From: Hanstruepera marina
Lineage (GTDB): Bacteria; Bacteroidota; Bacteroidia; Flavobacteriales; Flavobacteriaceae
DNA length: 64,000 bases
Assembly (NCBI RefSeq): GCF_019880635.1
Contig: NZ_JAINVX010000004.1
Location: 186,001 to 250,000 of the forward strand
Direction: 5' to 3'
The translations under genes and the position numbers were made by a program. The notes beneath the pieces were generated by a model that saw only the letters and a program-made list of their open reading frames with translations, was not told where the DNA came from and made no database searches. This document shows, in pieces, positions 53,339 through 63,020 of this stretch (positions are counted from its first letter, which is position 1; each line of letters starts with the position of its first letter).

Positions 53339-54074
53339 TAATAATAAAATTTTCCAGTTCTCTTAATGATATTTTATTCTCGTAAATAGCTTTTCCTATG
53401 ATTGCTCCTTCACAACCAATACTCTTTAGATTTTGTAGGTCTTCAATTTTAGTTACTCCTCCAGAAGCTATTAAATTTAGAGATAACGTATTTAGATTTG
53501 TTTGGCAATATTTTATTATTCTTTTGTAGAGCTCTTCTGATGCCCCCTCTAACATGCCATCTTTAGAAATATCAGTACAAATCACATAAGTAATTCCAGC
53601 CTCTAGGTATTTTTTAATGAATGGTATTACATTAATATTACTCTTTTCTGTCCATCCACTTATAGCAATTTTTTGCTTGTTACAATCAGCTCCAAGAATT
53701 ATTTTTTGAGCTCCATAACGTGAAATCCAATTTTTGAAGGTGTCTTCATGCTTAACCGCAATACTACCGCCAGTAACTTGTTTCGCCCCAGAATTAAAGG
53801 CAATTTGTAAATCCTCGTCTGATTTTAATCCTCCTCCAAAATCAATCTTCAAATTTGTTTTTGAAGCTATCATTTCTAATACTTTATAGTTAATAATATG
53901 TTTTGCTTTAGCCCCATCTAAATCTACTAAATGAAGATACTCTACACCAGAATCTTCAAATTGCTTCGCTACTTCCAGTGGGTTTTCGTTGTATACTTTT
54001 TTGGTGCTATAATCACCTTTCTTAAGCCTAACGCATTTTCCTTCTATAATATCTATTGCTGGTATTATTCTCAT
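53328..54074 (-). CDS. hisA: ProFAR isomerase
   Basis: A 248-residue (beta/alpha)8 barrel isomerase. '[19 protein letters not shown]' carries Asp8, 'DLDGAKA' follows, '[12 protein letters not shown]' carries the second catalytic Asp, and 'FGGGLKS' and 'ASGGVTK' are phosphate loops. It converts ProFAR to PRFAR. It overlaps hisH by 4 nt and hisF by 11 nt, so the subunits are made in step. Confidence 0.96.
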   Translation of the reverse strand: MRIIPAIDIIEGKCVRLKKGDYSTKKVYNENPLEVAKQFEDSGVEYLHLVDLDGAKAKHIINYKVLEMIASKTNLKIDFGGGLKSDEDLQIAFNSGAKQVTGGSIAVKHEDTFKNWISRYGAQKIILGADCNKQKIAISGWTEKSNINVIPFIKKYLEAGITYVICTDISKDGMLEGASEELYKRIIKYCQTNLNTLSLNLIASGGVTKIEDLQNLKSIGCEGAIIGKAIYENKISLRELENFIINAN

Positions 54075-54652
54075 AATTCTAAAAAATTTTTTAAAATTTG
54101 TTCTCCTGCCTGACTACTTTTTTCTGGATGAAATTGTACACCATAAAAATTATTTTTTTGCAAAGCAGAAGCATACTCTAATTGATAATTGGTTGTTGAT
54201 ATACACTCTTGACAATTTTCAGCATAATAACTATGCACTAAATACATAAATTCATATTCATTTACATTTTTAAATAATTCAGATTTTAAATTATAAATAG
54301 TATTCCATCCCATTTGAGGCACCTTTGAACTTGTACTAAATCGTTTAACCTTCGTGTTAAAAATCCCGAGTCCTTCTGTATTGCCTTCTTCAGTTTCCAG
54401 GCACATAAGTTGCATGCCTAAACAAATTCCCAAAACAGGTAGCTTAAGTTTTGGAATCAATATATCGAGACCACTGTTTTTAAGCATTTTCATAGCTGAA
54501 CTCGCTTCTCCCACACCAGGAAATATAATCTTATCTGCCGATTCAATTTTTTCAGGATTATTTGATAAAATGGCATCAACTCCCAGTCTTTTGAACGCGA
54601 ATTGTATACTCTTTATATTTCCAGCACCATAATTTATGATTACAACATTCAT
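54071..54652 (-). CDS. hisH: Imidazole glycerol phosphate synthase, glutaminase subunit
   Basis: A 193-residue class I glutamine amidotransferase. The nucleophile Cys is in '[11 protein letters not shown]', and the His-x-Glu pair is in 'GVQFHPEKS'. 'YGAGNIKSI' near the start is diagnostic for HisH. It produces ammonia for HisF. The start ATG shares one base with the hisB stop (TAATG), a coupled junction. Confidence 0.96.
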   Translation of the reverse strand: MNVVIINYGAGNIKSIQFAFKRLGVDAILSNNPEKIESADKIIFPGVGEASSAMKMLKNSGLDILIPKLKLPVLGICLGMQLMCLETEEGNTEGLGIFNTKVKRFSTSSKVPQMGWNTIYNLKSELFKNVNEYEFMYLVHSYYAENCQECISTTNYQLEYASALQKNNFYGVQFHPEKSSQAGEQILKNFLEL

Positions 54653-55788
54653 TATAATACGCCTTTAGTGGATGGTAGAATCATTCTTTCTACATCGCGC
54701 TTTATTGCCATTTTTATAGCTTTAGCAAAGGCTTTAAAAATGGCTTCTATTTTATGGTGTTCGTTAGTACCTTCTGCTTTAATGTTGAGATTGCATTTGG
54801 CGCCATCTGTAAACGATTTAAAAAAGTGCATAAACATCTCTGTAGGCATTTTACCAACCATTTCACGTTTAAAATCAGCCTCCCAGACCAACCAGTTTCT
54901 TCCTCCAAAATCAATAGCAACTTGTGCCAAACAGTCATCCATAGGCAAAGAGAAACCATAGCGCTCTATGCCTAATTTATCGCCTAACGTAATTGCAAAT
55001 AGTTCGCCTAACGCTATTGCAGTATCTTCAATGGTGTGGTGTTCATCAACCTCTAAATCACCGTTAACCTTAATATTTAAATCTAGTTGACCATGTCTAG
55101 TTATTTGATCCAGCATGTGATCGAAAAACGCAATACCTGTGTCTATTTTGCTTTTTCCAGTTCCGTCTAGGTTCAAATAAATTTCAATATTCGTTTCGTT
55201 TGTATTTCGTTTAATACTGCCTGTTCTATTTTTGGTTTTAAGAAATATGTATATTCTCTCCCAATCATTACTTTCCAATGCTATAAACGAATCTAGCTCA
55301 TCTCCATGAACGGTAATCTCATTGGCGCCTAAATTGGTATTATTATTTATAAAGATACCTTTAGCCCCTAAGTTCTTTGCCAGTTCTACATCTGTAAGGC
55401 GATCACCAATAACAAATGAATTTTCTAAATCGTAATCATTAGAAAAATATTGAGTTAGTAAACCCGTATTTGGTTTACGAGTTGGTGCATTTTCATTTGC
55501 AAAAGTTCTATCAATAAATTGTTCTTTAAAAACAATGCCTTCTGCTTCAAATGTTTTCAATATAAAATTGTGAACTGGCCAAAATGTTTGTTCTGGATAG
55601 GTTTCTGTTCCCAATCCGTCTTGATTTGTAATCATTACTATTTCAAAATCAAGTTCTTTTGCAATTTTACTTAAGTATTGAAATACTTTTGGATAAAACA
55701 CTAGCTTTTCAAAACTATCTATTTGCTCGTCTGCTGGTTCTTTAATAAGTGTGCCGTCTCTATCTATAAATAATACTCTTTTTTTCAT
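54652..55788 (-). CDS. hisB: Histidinol-phosphatase / imidazoleglycerol-phosphate dehydratase
   Basis: A 378-residue fusion. The N-terminal HAD phosphatase (1-165) starts with '[11 protein letters not shown]' (two catalytic Asp) and contains '[12 protein letters not shown]'. The C-terminal dehydratase (about 185-378) has the manganese ligand motifs '[14 protein letters not shown]' and '[12 protein letters not shown]'. The fusion order is that of enterobacterial HisB and is common in Bacteroidota. The 85-bp gap to hisC is the only sizeable break in the operon; I see no terminator in it. Confidence 0.97.
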   Translation of the reverse strand: MKKRVLFIDRDGTLIKEPADEQIDSFEKLVFYPKVFQYLSKIAKELDFEIVMITNQDGLGTETYPEQTFWPVHNFILKTFEAEGIVFKEQFIDRTFANENAPTRKPNTGLLTQYFSNDYDLENSFVIGDRLTDVELAKNLGAKGIFINNNTNLGANEITVHGDELDSFIALESNDWERIYIFLKTKNRTGSIKRNTNETNIEIYLNLDGTGKSKIDTGIAFFDHMLDQITRHGQLDLNIKVNGDLEVDEHHTIEDTAIALGELFAITLGDKLGIERYGFSLPMDDCLAQVAIDFGGRNWLVWEADFKREMVGKMPTEMFMHFFKSFTDGAKCNLNIKAEGTNEHHKIEAIFKAFAKAIKMAIKRDVERMILPSTKGVL

Positions 55789-55873
55789 ATTTATCTTGTT
55801 TATATTGTAAAATCAGGAATCTATTTGATTTATACTCTATTATGGATTTCACAATAAGTTTGGATTGACCATT

Positions 55874-56914
55874 TTATTTAAATTCATTGAAAATTTTTAC
55901 TAATTTTTTGTTCTCTTTTTCTGTTCCAATAGTAATGCGCAAGCAATTATCGCAATTGGTTTCATTTGTCCTATTTCTGACAACAATGCCTTTTTTAATA
56001 AGTTGATTGTATCGTTTAATTGCACTATCAACTTTTATTAAAATAAAATTGGCATCAGATGGGAATATTTTTTCAATACATTCAATGTGTTTTAATTGCT
56101 CGACTAATTGTGCTTTTTGTTCTATTAAATAATTTACCTCTTGAACAACATTTGAACTGTTCATTAGTCGTTTTATAGCCTTTTGTTGCGTTAATTCATT
56201 TACATTGTATGGTGGCTTAATTTTATGTAATGCATCTGTAATAGTTTTTGAAGCGTAACAAATACCAAGTCTAATTCCTGCCATTCCATATGCTTTTGAT
56301 AAAGTATGTGTTACAATTAAATTTGGAAATTCATCGAGCCTGCTTAACCAACTTTCTTGCTTTGAAAAATCTATATAGGCCTCATCAATAATCACTATAC
56401 CTTTAAATTGGTTTAATAATTTTTCAACTAACTCTGGATTAAAGCTATTGGCTGTTGGGTTATTTGGAGAACATAAAAACAAAAGTTTAGTACGCTTATT
56501 CGCGGCTCTTAAAATTTCATCAATATCGGGCTGAAAATCTATACTGCGCAACGGAATTTCAATATTTTTTACTGCATTGATATTTGCCAATACATTATAC
56601 ATTCCATAGGTAGGTGGTAACGTGATTACTTTATCCTGATTTGGTTCGCAAAACACTCTAAAAATTAAATCTAAAATTTCATCACTCCCATTACCTAACA
56701 AAATATTATTAATTGGAATATTCTTAATTTCAGACAACCTGTTTTTTAAAACAAATTGTTGGGGATCTGGATAACGATTCATATCATTATCAAAAGGATT
56801 TTCGTTAGCATCTAGAAAAACCAAATCGCTTGATATATCCTTAAATTCATCTCTAGCAGATGAGTACGGTTTTAGTGATTTTACATTGCCTCTTATTAAA
56901 AGTTCTATATTCAT
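55874..56914 (-). CDS. hisC: Histidinol-phosphate aminotransferase
   Basis: A 346-residue PLP enzyme. 'LLGNGSDEILDLIFR' binds the cofactor phosphate region, 'LCSPNNPTANSF' and 'VIIDEAYIDFS' follow, and the Schiff-base Lys is in 'HTLSKAYGMAGIRLG'. The C-terminal Arg sits in 'CLRITIGTEKEN'. It converts imidazole-acetol phosphate to histidinol phosphate. It overlaps hisD by 4 nt. Confidence 0.96.
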   Translation of the reverse strand: MNIELLIRGNVKSLKPYSSARDEFKDISSDLVFLDANENPFDNDMNRYPDPQQFVLKNRLSEIKNIPINNILLGNGSDEILDLIFRVFCEPNQDKVITLPPTYGMYNVLANINAVKNIEIPLRSIDFQPDIDEILRAANKRTKLLFLCSPNNPTANSFNPELVEKLLNQFKGIVIIDEAYIDFSKQESWLSRLDEFPNLIVTHTLSKAYGMAGIRLGICYASKTITDALHKIKPPYNVNELTQQKAIKRLMNSSNVVQEVNYLIEQKAQLVEQLKHIECIEKIFPSDANFILIKVDSAIKRYNQLIKKGIVVRNRTNETNCDNCLRITIGTEKENKKLVKIFNEFK

Positions 56915-58197
56915 TGTTTTAAGTCTTTTAGTCGATAAGAAACCGCATTCTTATGAGCTTTCAAGCCTTCTGCTTCTGCCATTAACTCAATAACACTTCC
57001 TATATTTTTTATTCCTGCTTTAGTTATTTTTTGAAACGTGATGCTTTTTGTAAAACTATCAAGATTAACTCCTGAGTACGCTTTACAAAATCCGTTTGTC
57101 GGTAATGTGTGGTTTGTCCCAGACGCATAGTCACCTGCGCTTTCTGGTGTGTAATTACCTATAAAGACAGAACCTGCATTTTGAATGCCATCAACAAAAA
57201 ATGTTTCGTTTTTAGAGCATATAATAACGTGTTCTGGTCCATAGCTGTTTATTAATTGCAAAGCATCTCTATCAGATTTTAGATGTATGGCTTTTGAGTT
57301 TTTAATTGCTGTTTTTGCGATTTCCATTCGTGGAAGATCTACAACTTGTTTTTTAATTTCTAAAGTCACTTTTTTAATCAAATCTTTAGAAGTAGATACT
57401 AAAATAACTTGGCTATCTGTTCCATGTTCAGCTTGACTTAATAAATCTGAAGCCACATATCTTGGAATTGCAGCATTATCTGCAAAAATGAGTAGTTCAC
57501 TTGGTCCTGCAGGCATGTCTATAGCTATACCGTATTTCGTAGCTAATTGTTTAGCTACGGTAACAAATTGGTTTCCAGGACCAAATATTTTATACACTTC
57601 TGGGATACTATTTGTTCCGAAGGTTAAAGCTGCAATAGCTTGAATACCTCCTACTTTAAATATTTTGGTTATGCCACATAAATTTGCTGCATATAAAACT
57701 TCATCTGCAATTTTTCCATTCTTATTGGGCGGTGTACACAAAACAATATCTTCACAGCCTGCAATATTAGCTGGGATTGCTAACATTAAAACCGTAGAAA
57801 ATAAAGGTGCTGTTCCTCCAGGTATGTATAATCCTATTTTATTAATAGCCCTTTTTTCTTGCCAACATTTAACCCCAGTTGTGGTTTCGACTTCTATACG
57901 CTTAGTTTTTTGAGCTATGTGGAATTTTGTGATATTGGATTTTGCAACTTGAATAGCCGCTTTTAAATCATCGGATATACGCGAATTAGCTAAATCAATT
58001 TCAGCTTTGGCAACCCTAAAATCATTTAAAATTGCACCATCAAACATACAAGTATATTTAGAAACTGCTTGATCTCCGTTACGTTTCACATCATCAAAAA
58101 TTAGATTTACTGTATTTTCTATATCATGAACCGTTTGGGTGGGTCGTTTTAATATTCTTGACCAATTTTCTTTTTTTGGGTTTTCAATTACTATCAT
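56911..58197 (-). CDS. hisD: Histidinol dehydrogenase
   Basis: A 428-residue zinc enzyme of standard length. Signature parts: 'GLYIPGGTAPLFSTVLMLAIPA', 'VFKVGGIQAIAALTFGT', 'DMPAGPSELLI', 'LSQAEHGTDSQVIL' (zinc Gln/His) and 'YGPEHVIICS', 'ASGTNHTLPT'. It performs the last two oxidations to histidine. It overlaps hisG and hisC by 4 nt each. Confidence 0.97.
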   Translation of the reverse strand: MIVIENPKKENWSRILKRPTQTVHDIENTVNLIFDDVKRNGDQAVSKYTCMFDGAILNDFRVAKAEIDLANSRISDDLKAAIQVAKSNITKFHIAQKTKRIEVETTTGVKCWQEKRAINKIGLYIPGGTAPLFSTVLMLAIPANIAGCEDIVLCTPPNKNGKIADEVLYAANLCGITKIFKVGGIQAIAALTFGTNSIPEVYKIFGPGNQFVTVAKQLATKYGIAIDMPAGPSELLIFADNAAIPRYVASDLLSQAEHGTDSQVILVSTSKDLIKKVTLEIKKQVVDLPRMEIAKTAIKNSKAIHLKSDRDALQLINSYGPEHVIICSKNETFFVDGIQNAGSVFIGNYTPESAGDYASGTNHTLPTNGFCKAYSGVNLDSFTKSITFQKITKAGIKNIGSVIELMAEAEGLKAHKNAVSYRLKDLKQ

Positions 58198-59051
58198 AAT
58201 ACCATATTTTCAATTGGGCAAACTAAAATTCCTTCTGCACCATTATCCTTGAGCTCATTAATTACATCCCAGAATTCATTTTTATTAATTACAGAGTGAA
58301 GGGAACTCCAACCTTCTTTTGCCAAAGGCAGTATTGTTGGACTGTTCATTCCAGGTAGAATACTAACAATTGCATCTAGCCTTTCATTTGGGGCATTCAG
58401 TAAAACATATTTGTTTTGTCTTCCTTTTAAGACGGATTGAAGTCTAAATTGAATTTTATCCAAAATAGCTTGGTTCTCATCAGATATTTTTGGTGAGACC
58501 GCTAAAACGGCTTCTGACTTTAGTAACACCTTTACTTCTTTTAAACCATTTTTAAATAGCGTGTTGCCACTAGATACAATATCTACTATAACATCAGCCA
58601 ATCCAATATTAGGCGCTATCTCAACTGACCCATTTATAATATGCAATTTTGCTTTAATTTTGTTTTTAGCCAAAAAATGATTTACAGTATTTGGGTAAGA
58701 TGTAGCTATGCGCTTTCCTTGTAAATCTTTTATAGATATAAAGGTTTGTGATTTAGGAATGGCTATAGAAACTTTACATTTAGAAAAACCTAATTTCTCA
58801 ATTATTGAAATTCCATTCCCTTTTTCTATAAGGACATTTTCTCCAATAATAGCAGCATCTACAATACCATCTTTAAGATATTGTGGTATATCACCATTCC
58901 TCAAATAAAATACTTCTAAAGGAAAATTTCTGGTTGATGCCTTAAGTTGATCTTTACCGTTGTCTATTGAAATACCTATTTCCTTAAGGATTTTCATTGA
59001 ATCGTCGTGTAACCGACCCGATTTTTGAACTGCAATTTTTAATTTACTCAT
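58194..59051 (-). CDS. hisG: ATP phosphoribosyltransferase, long form
   Basis: A 285-residue long-form HisG with the C-terminal regulatory domain (about 215-285; 'SPTILPLAKEGWSSLHSVI', 'GAEGILVCPIENM'), which normally binds histidine for feedback inhibition; no HisZ is needed. The catalytic part has 'IQKSGRLHDDSM'-type start, 'DAAIIGENVL' and the PRPP loop 'DVIVDIVSSGNTL'. It is the first structural gene and is preceded by the attenuator at 59112-59228. Confidence 0.96.
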   Translation of the reverse strand: MSKLKIAVQKSGRLHDDSMKILKEIGISIDNGKDQLKASTRNFPLEVFYLRNGDIPQYLKDGIVDAAIIGENVLIEKGNGISIIEKLGFSKCKVSIAIPKSQTFISIKDLQGKRIATSYPNTVNHFLAKNKIKAKLHIINGSVEIAPNIGLADVIVDIVSSGNTLFKNGLKEVKVLLKSEAVLAVSPKISDENQAILDKIQFRLQSVLKGRQNKYVLLNAPNERLDAIVSILPGMNSPTILPLAKEGWSSLHSVINKNEFWDVINELKDNGAEGILVCPIENMVL

Positions 59052-59104
59052 TATTCTTTTTTTGTTGTCTGAGTAAATCTTTTGGAGAGATTTCTAATGT
59101 GATA

Positions 59105-59140
59105 GAAATAAAAAACCGCTTGATTTACTCAAACGGTTTT
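59105..59140 (-). terminator. Transcription attenuator of the his operon
   Basis: On the minus strand AAAACCGTTTGA (59140-59129) pairs with TCAAGCGGTTTT (59123-59112), 12 bp with one G-U and a 5-nt loop, followed by TTATTT. It lies 60 bp upstream of hisG, inside the leader transcript. The 5' arm CGTTTGAGT (59135-59127) can alternatively pair with ACTCAAGCG in the leader coding region (59186-59178), which would prevent termination. Confidence 0.88.
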
Positions 59141-59171
59141 AAAAATATCTTGGTTTTTATTCAATACATCT

Positions 59172-59228
59172 TCAGCTCGCTTGAGTGCAAGTATGAAAAT
59201 GATGATGATGTAATTGAATAAAATTCAT
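59172..59228 (-). CDS. hisL: his operon leader peptide, 18 residues
   Basis: ATG at 59228, TGA at 59172; the product reads MNFIQLHHHHFHTCTQAS, with four consecutive His codons and a fifth after Phe. GGAAG lies about 10 nt before the start. The reading frame ends 31 nt before the attenuator stem. Stalling at His codons when charged tRNA-His is scarce would leave ACTCAAGCG (codons 15-17) free to form the antiterminator. No other plausible function exists for so His-dense a frame placed just ahead of hisG. Confidence 0.92.
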   Translation of the reverse strand: MNFIQLHHHHFHTCTQAS

Positions 59229-59246
59229 TTGTCTTTTTCTTCCGAA

Positions 59247-59279
59247 CAAATTTTCAAAAAATAATTTTATATATCCAAA
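59247..59279 (-). promoter_or_regulatory. Candidate his promoter
   Basis: Minus-strand TTTG (59279-59276) and AAAATTTG (59254-59247, one mismatch to TAnnTTTG) are spaced by 21 nt. The expected start point would lie roughly 10-15 nt before the leader ATG. Weak but placed where a promoter is needed. Confidence 0.35.
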
Positions 59280-59302
59280 TGTTTTTAGGTTTTTTTTGAA
59301 CT

Positions 59303-60115
59303 CTACTGATTACCAAGTATAATAGGCATTCCTGAATCGCCAGAACCTATAACGATTACTTTTGAGTTTGGTGACTCCGATAATTTAATGGTGGCTTCAA
59401 TACCTTTGTCTTGTAAAATCTTATCAGTTAACGAGGCGCTTAATATTCTGTTTGCATCTGCTTTACCTTGAGCTTCTATACGTTGGCGTTCGGCTTCTTT
59501 TTGGGCTGTAACCAATCTAAATTCATATTCCAACGATTCTTGCTCTTGTTTTAATTTGCGCTCAATTGCATCTTTAATAGTTGGAGGTAGTGTAACATCT
59601 CTAATTAAAATACTATTCAATTGAATGTATTGATCTTCAACAATTTTTTTGGTTTCTTCATAAATTTCTGCCTGAATGGCGTCACGTTTCGTAGAATACA
59701 ACTGCTCTGGTGTATAGCGCCCTACTACACTTCTAGCTGCAGAACGAACCGCTGGCTGTAAAACACGTTGCAGGTAATCTTTTCCTTTTTCTTTATGCAA
59801 TCGTGGCAATTGTGAGTACTTTGGCTGATATAATACTGAAGCATCCAATTTAATATCCAATCCGTTTGAAGACAAAACTGACATTTTCTCTGGTATTTCC
59901 TGTTGTCGTACCTCGTACTCAATAACACTATTCCATGGTGCTACGAAATTAATCCCTTCTCCAAGAGGATCGCTATCGGGATCTACTCCTCCACCCAACT
60001 GATATAAAACTCCAGCATAACCAGAATCAATAGTTACAATAGATTTTGTAACAAGAACAAATAAGACTATAACTGTAATAATAATTGGCAACCCAATTTT
60101 TGGCAATTTTTCCAT
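59303..60115 (-). CDS. Prohibitin-like SPFH-domain protein
   Basis: A 270-residue protein with one N-terminal membrane anchor (about 8-25) and an SPFH/band-7 domain: 'VTIDSGYAGVLYQLGG', 'RQQEIPEKMSVLSSNGLDIKLDASVLYQP', then a long coiled coil ('LEYEFRLVTAQKEAERQRIEAQGKADANRILS', about 190-225). Prohibitin-like proteins form ring scaffolds in the membrane. It follows the VWA-like protein gene by 15 bp, and the two are likely co-transcribed. Confidence 0.9.
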   Translation of the reverse strand: MEKLPKIGLPIIITVIVLFVLVTKSIVTIDSGYAGVLYQLGGGVDPDSDPLGEGINFVAPWNSVIEYEVRQQEIPEKMSVLSSNGLDIKLDASVLYQPKYSQLPRLHKEKGKDYLQRVLQPAVRSAARSVVGRYTPEQLYSTKRDAIQAEIYEETKKIVEDQYIQLNSILIRDVTLPPTIKDAIERKLKQEQESLEYEFRLVTAQKEAERQRIEAQGKADANRILSASLTDKILQDKGIEATIKLSESPNSKVIVIGSGDSGMPIILGNQ

Positions 60116-60130
60116 TTTTGAAATTTTAAA

Positions 60131-62164
60131 TTAAATAAGTCCGTTATATTTTCTAATAAACCATTCCGAAGCTAAACACATAGCTATTAAGGCAAGTAAA
60201 TATTTCCAATCTATCAAAGGTACTGTATTTTTTGTGCTTTTCTCAATAGCTACAAAGCGATTATCATTTAATAAACTACTAATCAAATCTTGAGATGTAT
60301 TAGGGAAATAGGCTTTTCCATAGCTATTATTAGCCAATGCCTGCATTTTTGTTACATCGGCATTTAAAAACTGTTCCTCAATATTATATTCCAGGATTTT
60401 AAATTTACCTGATTTACTTAAATTATCCGTTGTGGTTTTTACAGTAAAACTATAATCTGAAGGTAGTAAACTACTTAAATCGACTTCAAAATTATTATTT
60501 CGCAAAACAAACGGAAAATCTCTAACAACTTTTGTACTGTCATTCATTACAGAAACAACTAAATTTTCACGATTGTCAAATTCATAGTTTTTATTGTAAT
60601 ACTGTGCCTTAATAATCACGTTTGAGTTGCCTTCGTAAAAAGAATTATAGTCTAAAGTCAAGCGTTCTTTGCGTTTATTTGTAGATAAATATTGAACCAA
60701 CTTTCCTGTGAAATTATCAAAAGGATTAAACGAATTTTTATTTAAAAAGGACTGTGCTCGCCATTTCCAAATATCTTCTCCAAAAATAATGGCTTCTCTC
60801 CTTCCATTTATTTCAAAACTAGCCATCAATGGATTGTTGGTTGTTGTGTTTCTTATTTTTTTAAATAACACGGTTTCAAAAGGAATCGTAAACTCAACAT
60901 TACCAAATTTTGATTTTAAAGGCGGAAAGGATTCAAAATCTAGCTCATTTATAATAAATACATTGTAATTTTGATTTGGTGATGCTAAATAATTTTCTGT
61001 TTGTGCCGAGTTTTTTTGCGTGTAAAATGAATTCACTTGATTTAAGAAATTCCAATCAGTTTTTGTACCTGTAATAACCAATTTATTACTTTTAGAAGCC
61101 TCAAGTTTTTCATAAATTGACTTAAAGCGATTGTTAGGCTGATATAGAACAACTAATTGAAAATCGTTAATTTGATTTTCGTATTCTTTTGCAGTTAAAA
61201 TACTTACTGTTCGCTGTTGATTACTTTCAATACTCTTTTTTAAGGCGCCAATATCTGGATGAAGCCAATCGCTAACAATTGCTATTTTAGATTTCTCATC
61301 CACAACCTCAATAGCAAAATTTTTAATATTGTTTTGTGTATTTAATTCACTTGTTATGGGTTCTACACTAACTTGATAAGAAAATGTCCCAACTTTATTT
61401 GCCGGCAGTGTAAAATTCACAACAGCTGAATTGCTATTCTTATCGAGCTTTAATACTGACGAATAAACCGTAGAGCTACCACTTTTAACTGTAAATTTTG
61501 GGTTGAACTCTTCATCACCATTATAAACGACTATAGCCTCAACAGGAAATTTATTCTTCAAAAATGCATATTTGTTGACGTTTAATTGCTCTATCTTTAA
61601 ATCGATGTGCGCTACTGTATCACCCAATATTACAGGGAAAATAGGCTGTTTATATGCTCTTGTTGCAAAACTATAATCGCTACCATAGGTTTGATTTCCA
61701 TCAGACAAAATAATAGTTGGAGCAACCGTTTGTTTATAAACATCATTTAAACCATCAAATAAGTTGTCAAGATTGGTTTGTTTATCTTGAAATGACAAGC
61801 TATCAGAAAGCTTCAATTCATTTCCAAAAGCATAAAAATCAATATTAAATTTTTCATTTAATTCTTGATGGTTTCGTATTTTACCGACTATATTTTCAAC
61901 TAAAGAATCTTGGTTTAAGAACGATATAGAATTAGAGTTATCTACTGCTACAACCAAACTAGGCTTTTCATAAAAAGTAGACAACTGTTCAATTTTTGGA
62001 TTTAACAATAATAGAATGACCGCAAATACTGTAATAAATCGTAGCACCAATAAATAATTATTAACGGACAATTTATGTTTCACCTTATATCTATACTGAA
62101 AAAGCGCTACTAATAGCGCTATAATTCCAGATATTACAATATATAAGATTACTGTATTTGACAT
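60131..62164 (-). CDS. Large membrane-anchored BatA/VWA-like protein
   Basis: A 677-residue protein with two N-terminal membrane segments (about 5-22 and 38-57), a degenerate von Willebrand A region ('VVAVDNSNSISF', a DxSxS metal site, about 70-200), long extracytoplasmic beta domains, and a single C-terminal helix near 650-670 before a short basic tail. The plan matches Bacteroidota proteins related to BatA/glutamine-amidotransferase-like membrane proteins of aerotolerance operons. No MoxR ATPase is nearby. Function unknown; 1 bp from the fabG stop, so in the same unit. Confidence 0.75.
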   Translation of the reverse strand: MSNTVILYIVISGIIALLVALFQYRYKVKHKLSVNNYLLVLRFITVFAVILLLLNPKIEQLSTFYEKPSLVVAVDNSNSISFLNQDSLVENIVGKIRNHQELNEKFNIDFYAFGNELKLSDSLSFQDKQTNLDNLFDGLNDVYKQTVAPTIILSDGNQTYGSDYSFATRAYKQPIFPVILGDTVAHIDLKIEQLNVNKYAFLKNKFPVEAIVVYNGDEEFNPKFTVKSGSSTVYSSVLKLDKNSNSAVVNFTLPANKVGTFSYQVSVEPITSELNTQNNIKNFAIEVVDEKSKIAIVSDWLHPDIGALKKSIESNQQRTVSILTAKEYENQINDFQLVVLYQPNNRFKSIYEKLEASKSNKLVITGTKTDWNFLNQVNSFYTQKNSAQTENYLASPNQNYNVFIINELDFESFPPLKSKFGNVEFTIPFETVLFKKIRNTTTNNPLMASFEINGRREAIIFGEDIWKWRAQSFLNKNSFNPFDNFTGKLVQYLSTNKRKERLTLDYNSFYEGNSNVIIKAQYYNKNYEFDNRENLVVSVMNDSTKVVRDFPFVLRNNNFEVDLSSLLPSDYSFTVKTTTDNLSKSGKFKILEYNIEEQFLNADVTKMQALANNSYGKAYFPNTSQDLISSLLNDNRFVAIEKSTKNTVPLIDWKYLLALIAMCLASEWFIRKYNGLI

Positions 62165-62165
62165 T

Positions 62166-62912
62166 TTATGTTAACATACCTCCATCTACATTTAAAGTTT
62201 GACCAGTAACATAAGCAGACATATCACTTGCCAAGAACACACAAGCATTAGCTATATCTTCTGGAGTTCCACCTCGCTTTAACGGGATTGCTTCTCGCCA
62301 TCCTTTCACGGTATCTTCATCTAGTTTGGCGGTCATTTCAGTCTCAATAAAACCTGGAGCAATAACATTGCTTCTAATATTTCTCGAGCCTAATTCTAAA
62401 GCCACTGATTTGGAAAATCCAATAATACCTGCTTTTGAAGCCGCATAATTAGTTTGTCCAGCATTCCCTTTTACACCAACAACAGAACTCATATTTATAA
62501 TTGATCCCTTACGTTGTTTTAACATAGTACGCTGTACGGCTTTGGTCATATTAAAAACAGATTTTAAATTCACTTCTATAACTGTATCAAAATCTTCTTC
62601 GCTTATTCGCATAAGCAAATTGTCTTTAGTAATTCCTGCATTATTAACAAGCACATCTATACTTCCAAATTCAGCTACAACTGCATCGGCAAGTTCTTGA
62701 GCTTCTTGAAAACTAGCAGCATTGCTCTTATACCCCTTTGCTTTAATACCTAAAGCGTTTAATTCTTTTTCTAATTCATTTGCTGCTTCAACAGAAGAGC
62801 TATATGTAAATGCTACATTAGCACCTTGTTGTGCAAAAACTTGAGCTATCCCTCTACCTATTCCTCTACTAGCTCCAGTTATTATGGCTGTTTTACCGTC
62901 TAATAATTTCAT
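62166..62912 (-). CDS. fabG: 3-oxoacyl-[acyl-carrier-protein] reductase
   Basis: A 248-residue short-chain dehydrogenase of standard FabG length. NADP-binding 'TGASRGIGRGIA', 'NNAGITKDNLLMRI', catalytic Ser in 'NMSSVVGVKGNAGQ', Tyr and Lys in 'NYAASKAG', and 'PGFIETEMTAKL' are all present. It reduces beta-ketoacyl-ACP in fatty acid elongation. It begins the leftward unit with the VWA-like and prohibitin genes. Confidence 0.95.
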   Translation of the reverse strand: MKLLDGKTAIITGASRGIGRGIAQVFAQQGANVAFTYSSSVEAANELEKELNALGIKAKGYKSNAASFQEAQELADAVVAEFGSIDVLVNNAGITKDNLLMRISEEDFDTVIEVNLKSVFNMTKAVQRTMLKQRKGSIINMSSVVGVKGNAGQTNYAASKAGIIGFSKSVALELGSRNIRSNVIAPGFIETEMTAKLDEDTVKGWREAIPLKRGGTPEDIANACVFLASDMSAYVTGQTLNVDGGMLT

Positions 62913-62971
62913 GTTTCAATGTTGAGATTGGTTGTTTGTCAAATATAATAAATACAAGTTGCATCAAATAA

Positions 62972-63002
62972 AAAAACCTTACAAGATTTTGTAAGGTTTT
63001 TA
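62972..63002 (-). terminator. Intrinsic terminator of sucD
   Basis: AAAAACCTTACAA and TTGTAAGGTTTTT form a 13-bp stem with a 4-nt loop and a T-run on the minus strand, between the sucD stop and the fabG start. Confidence 0.85.
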
Positions 63003-63020
63003 ACAGAATATTATAAGCTT

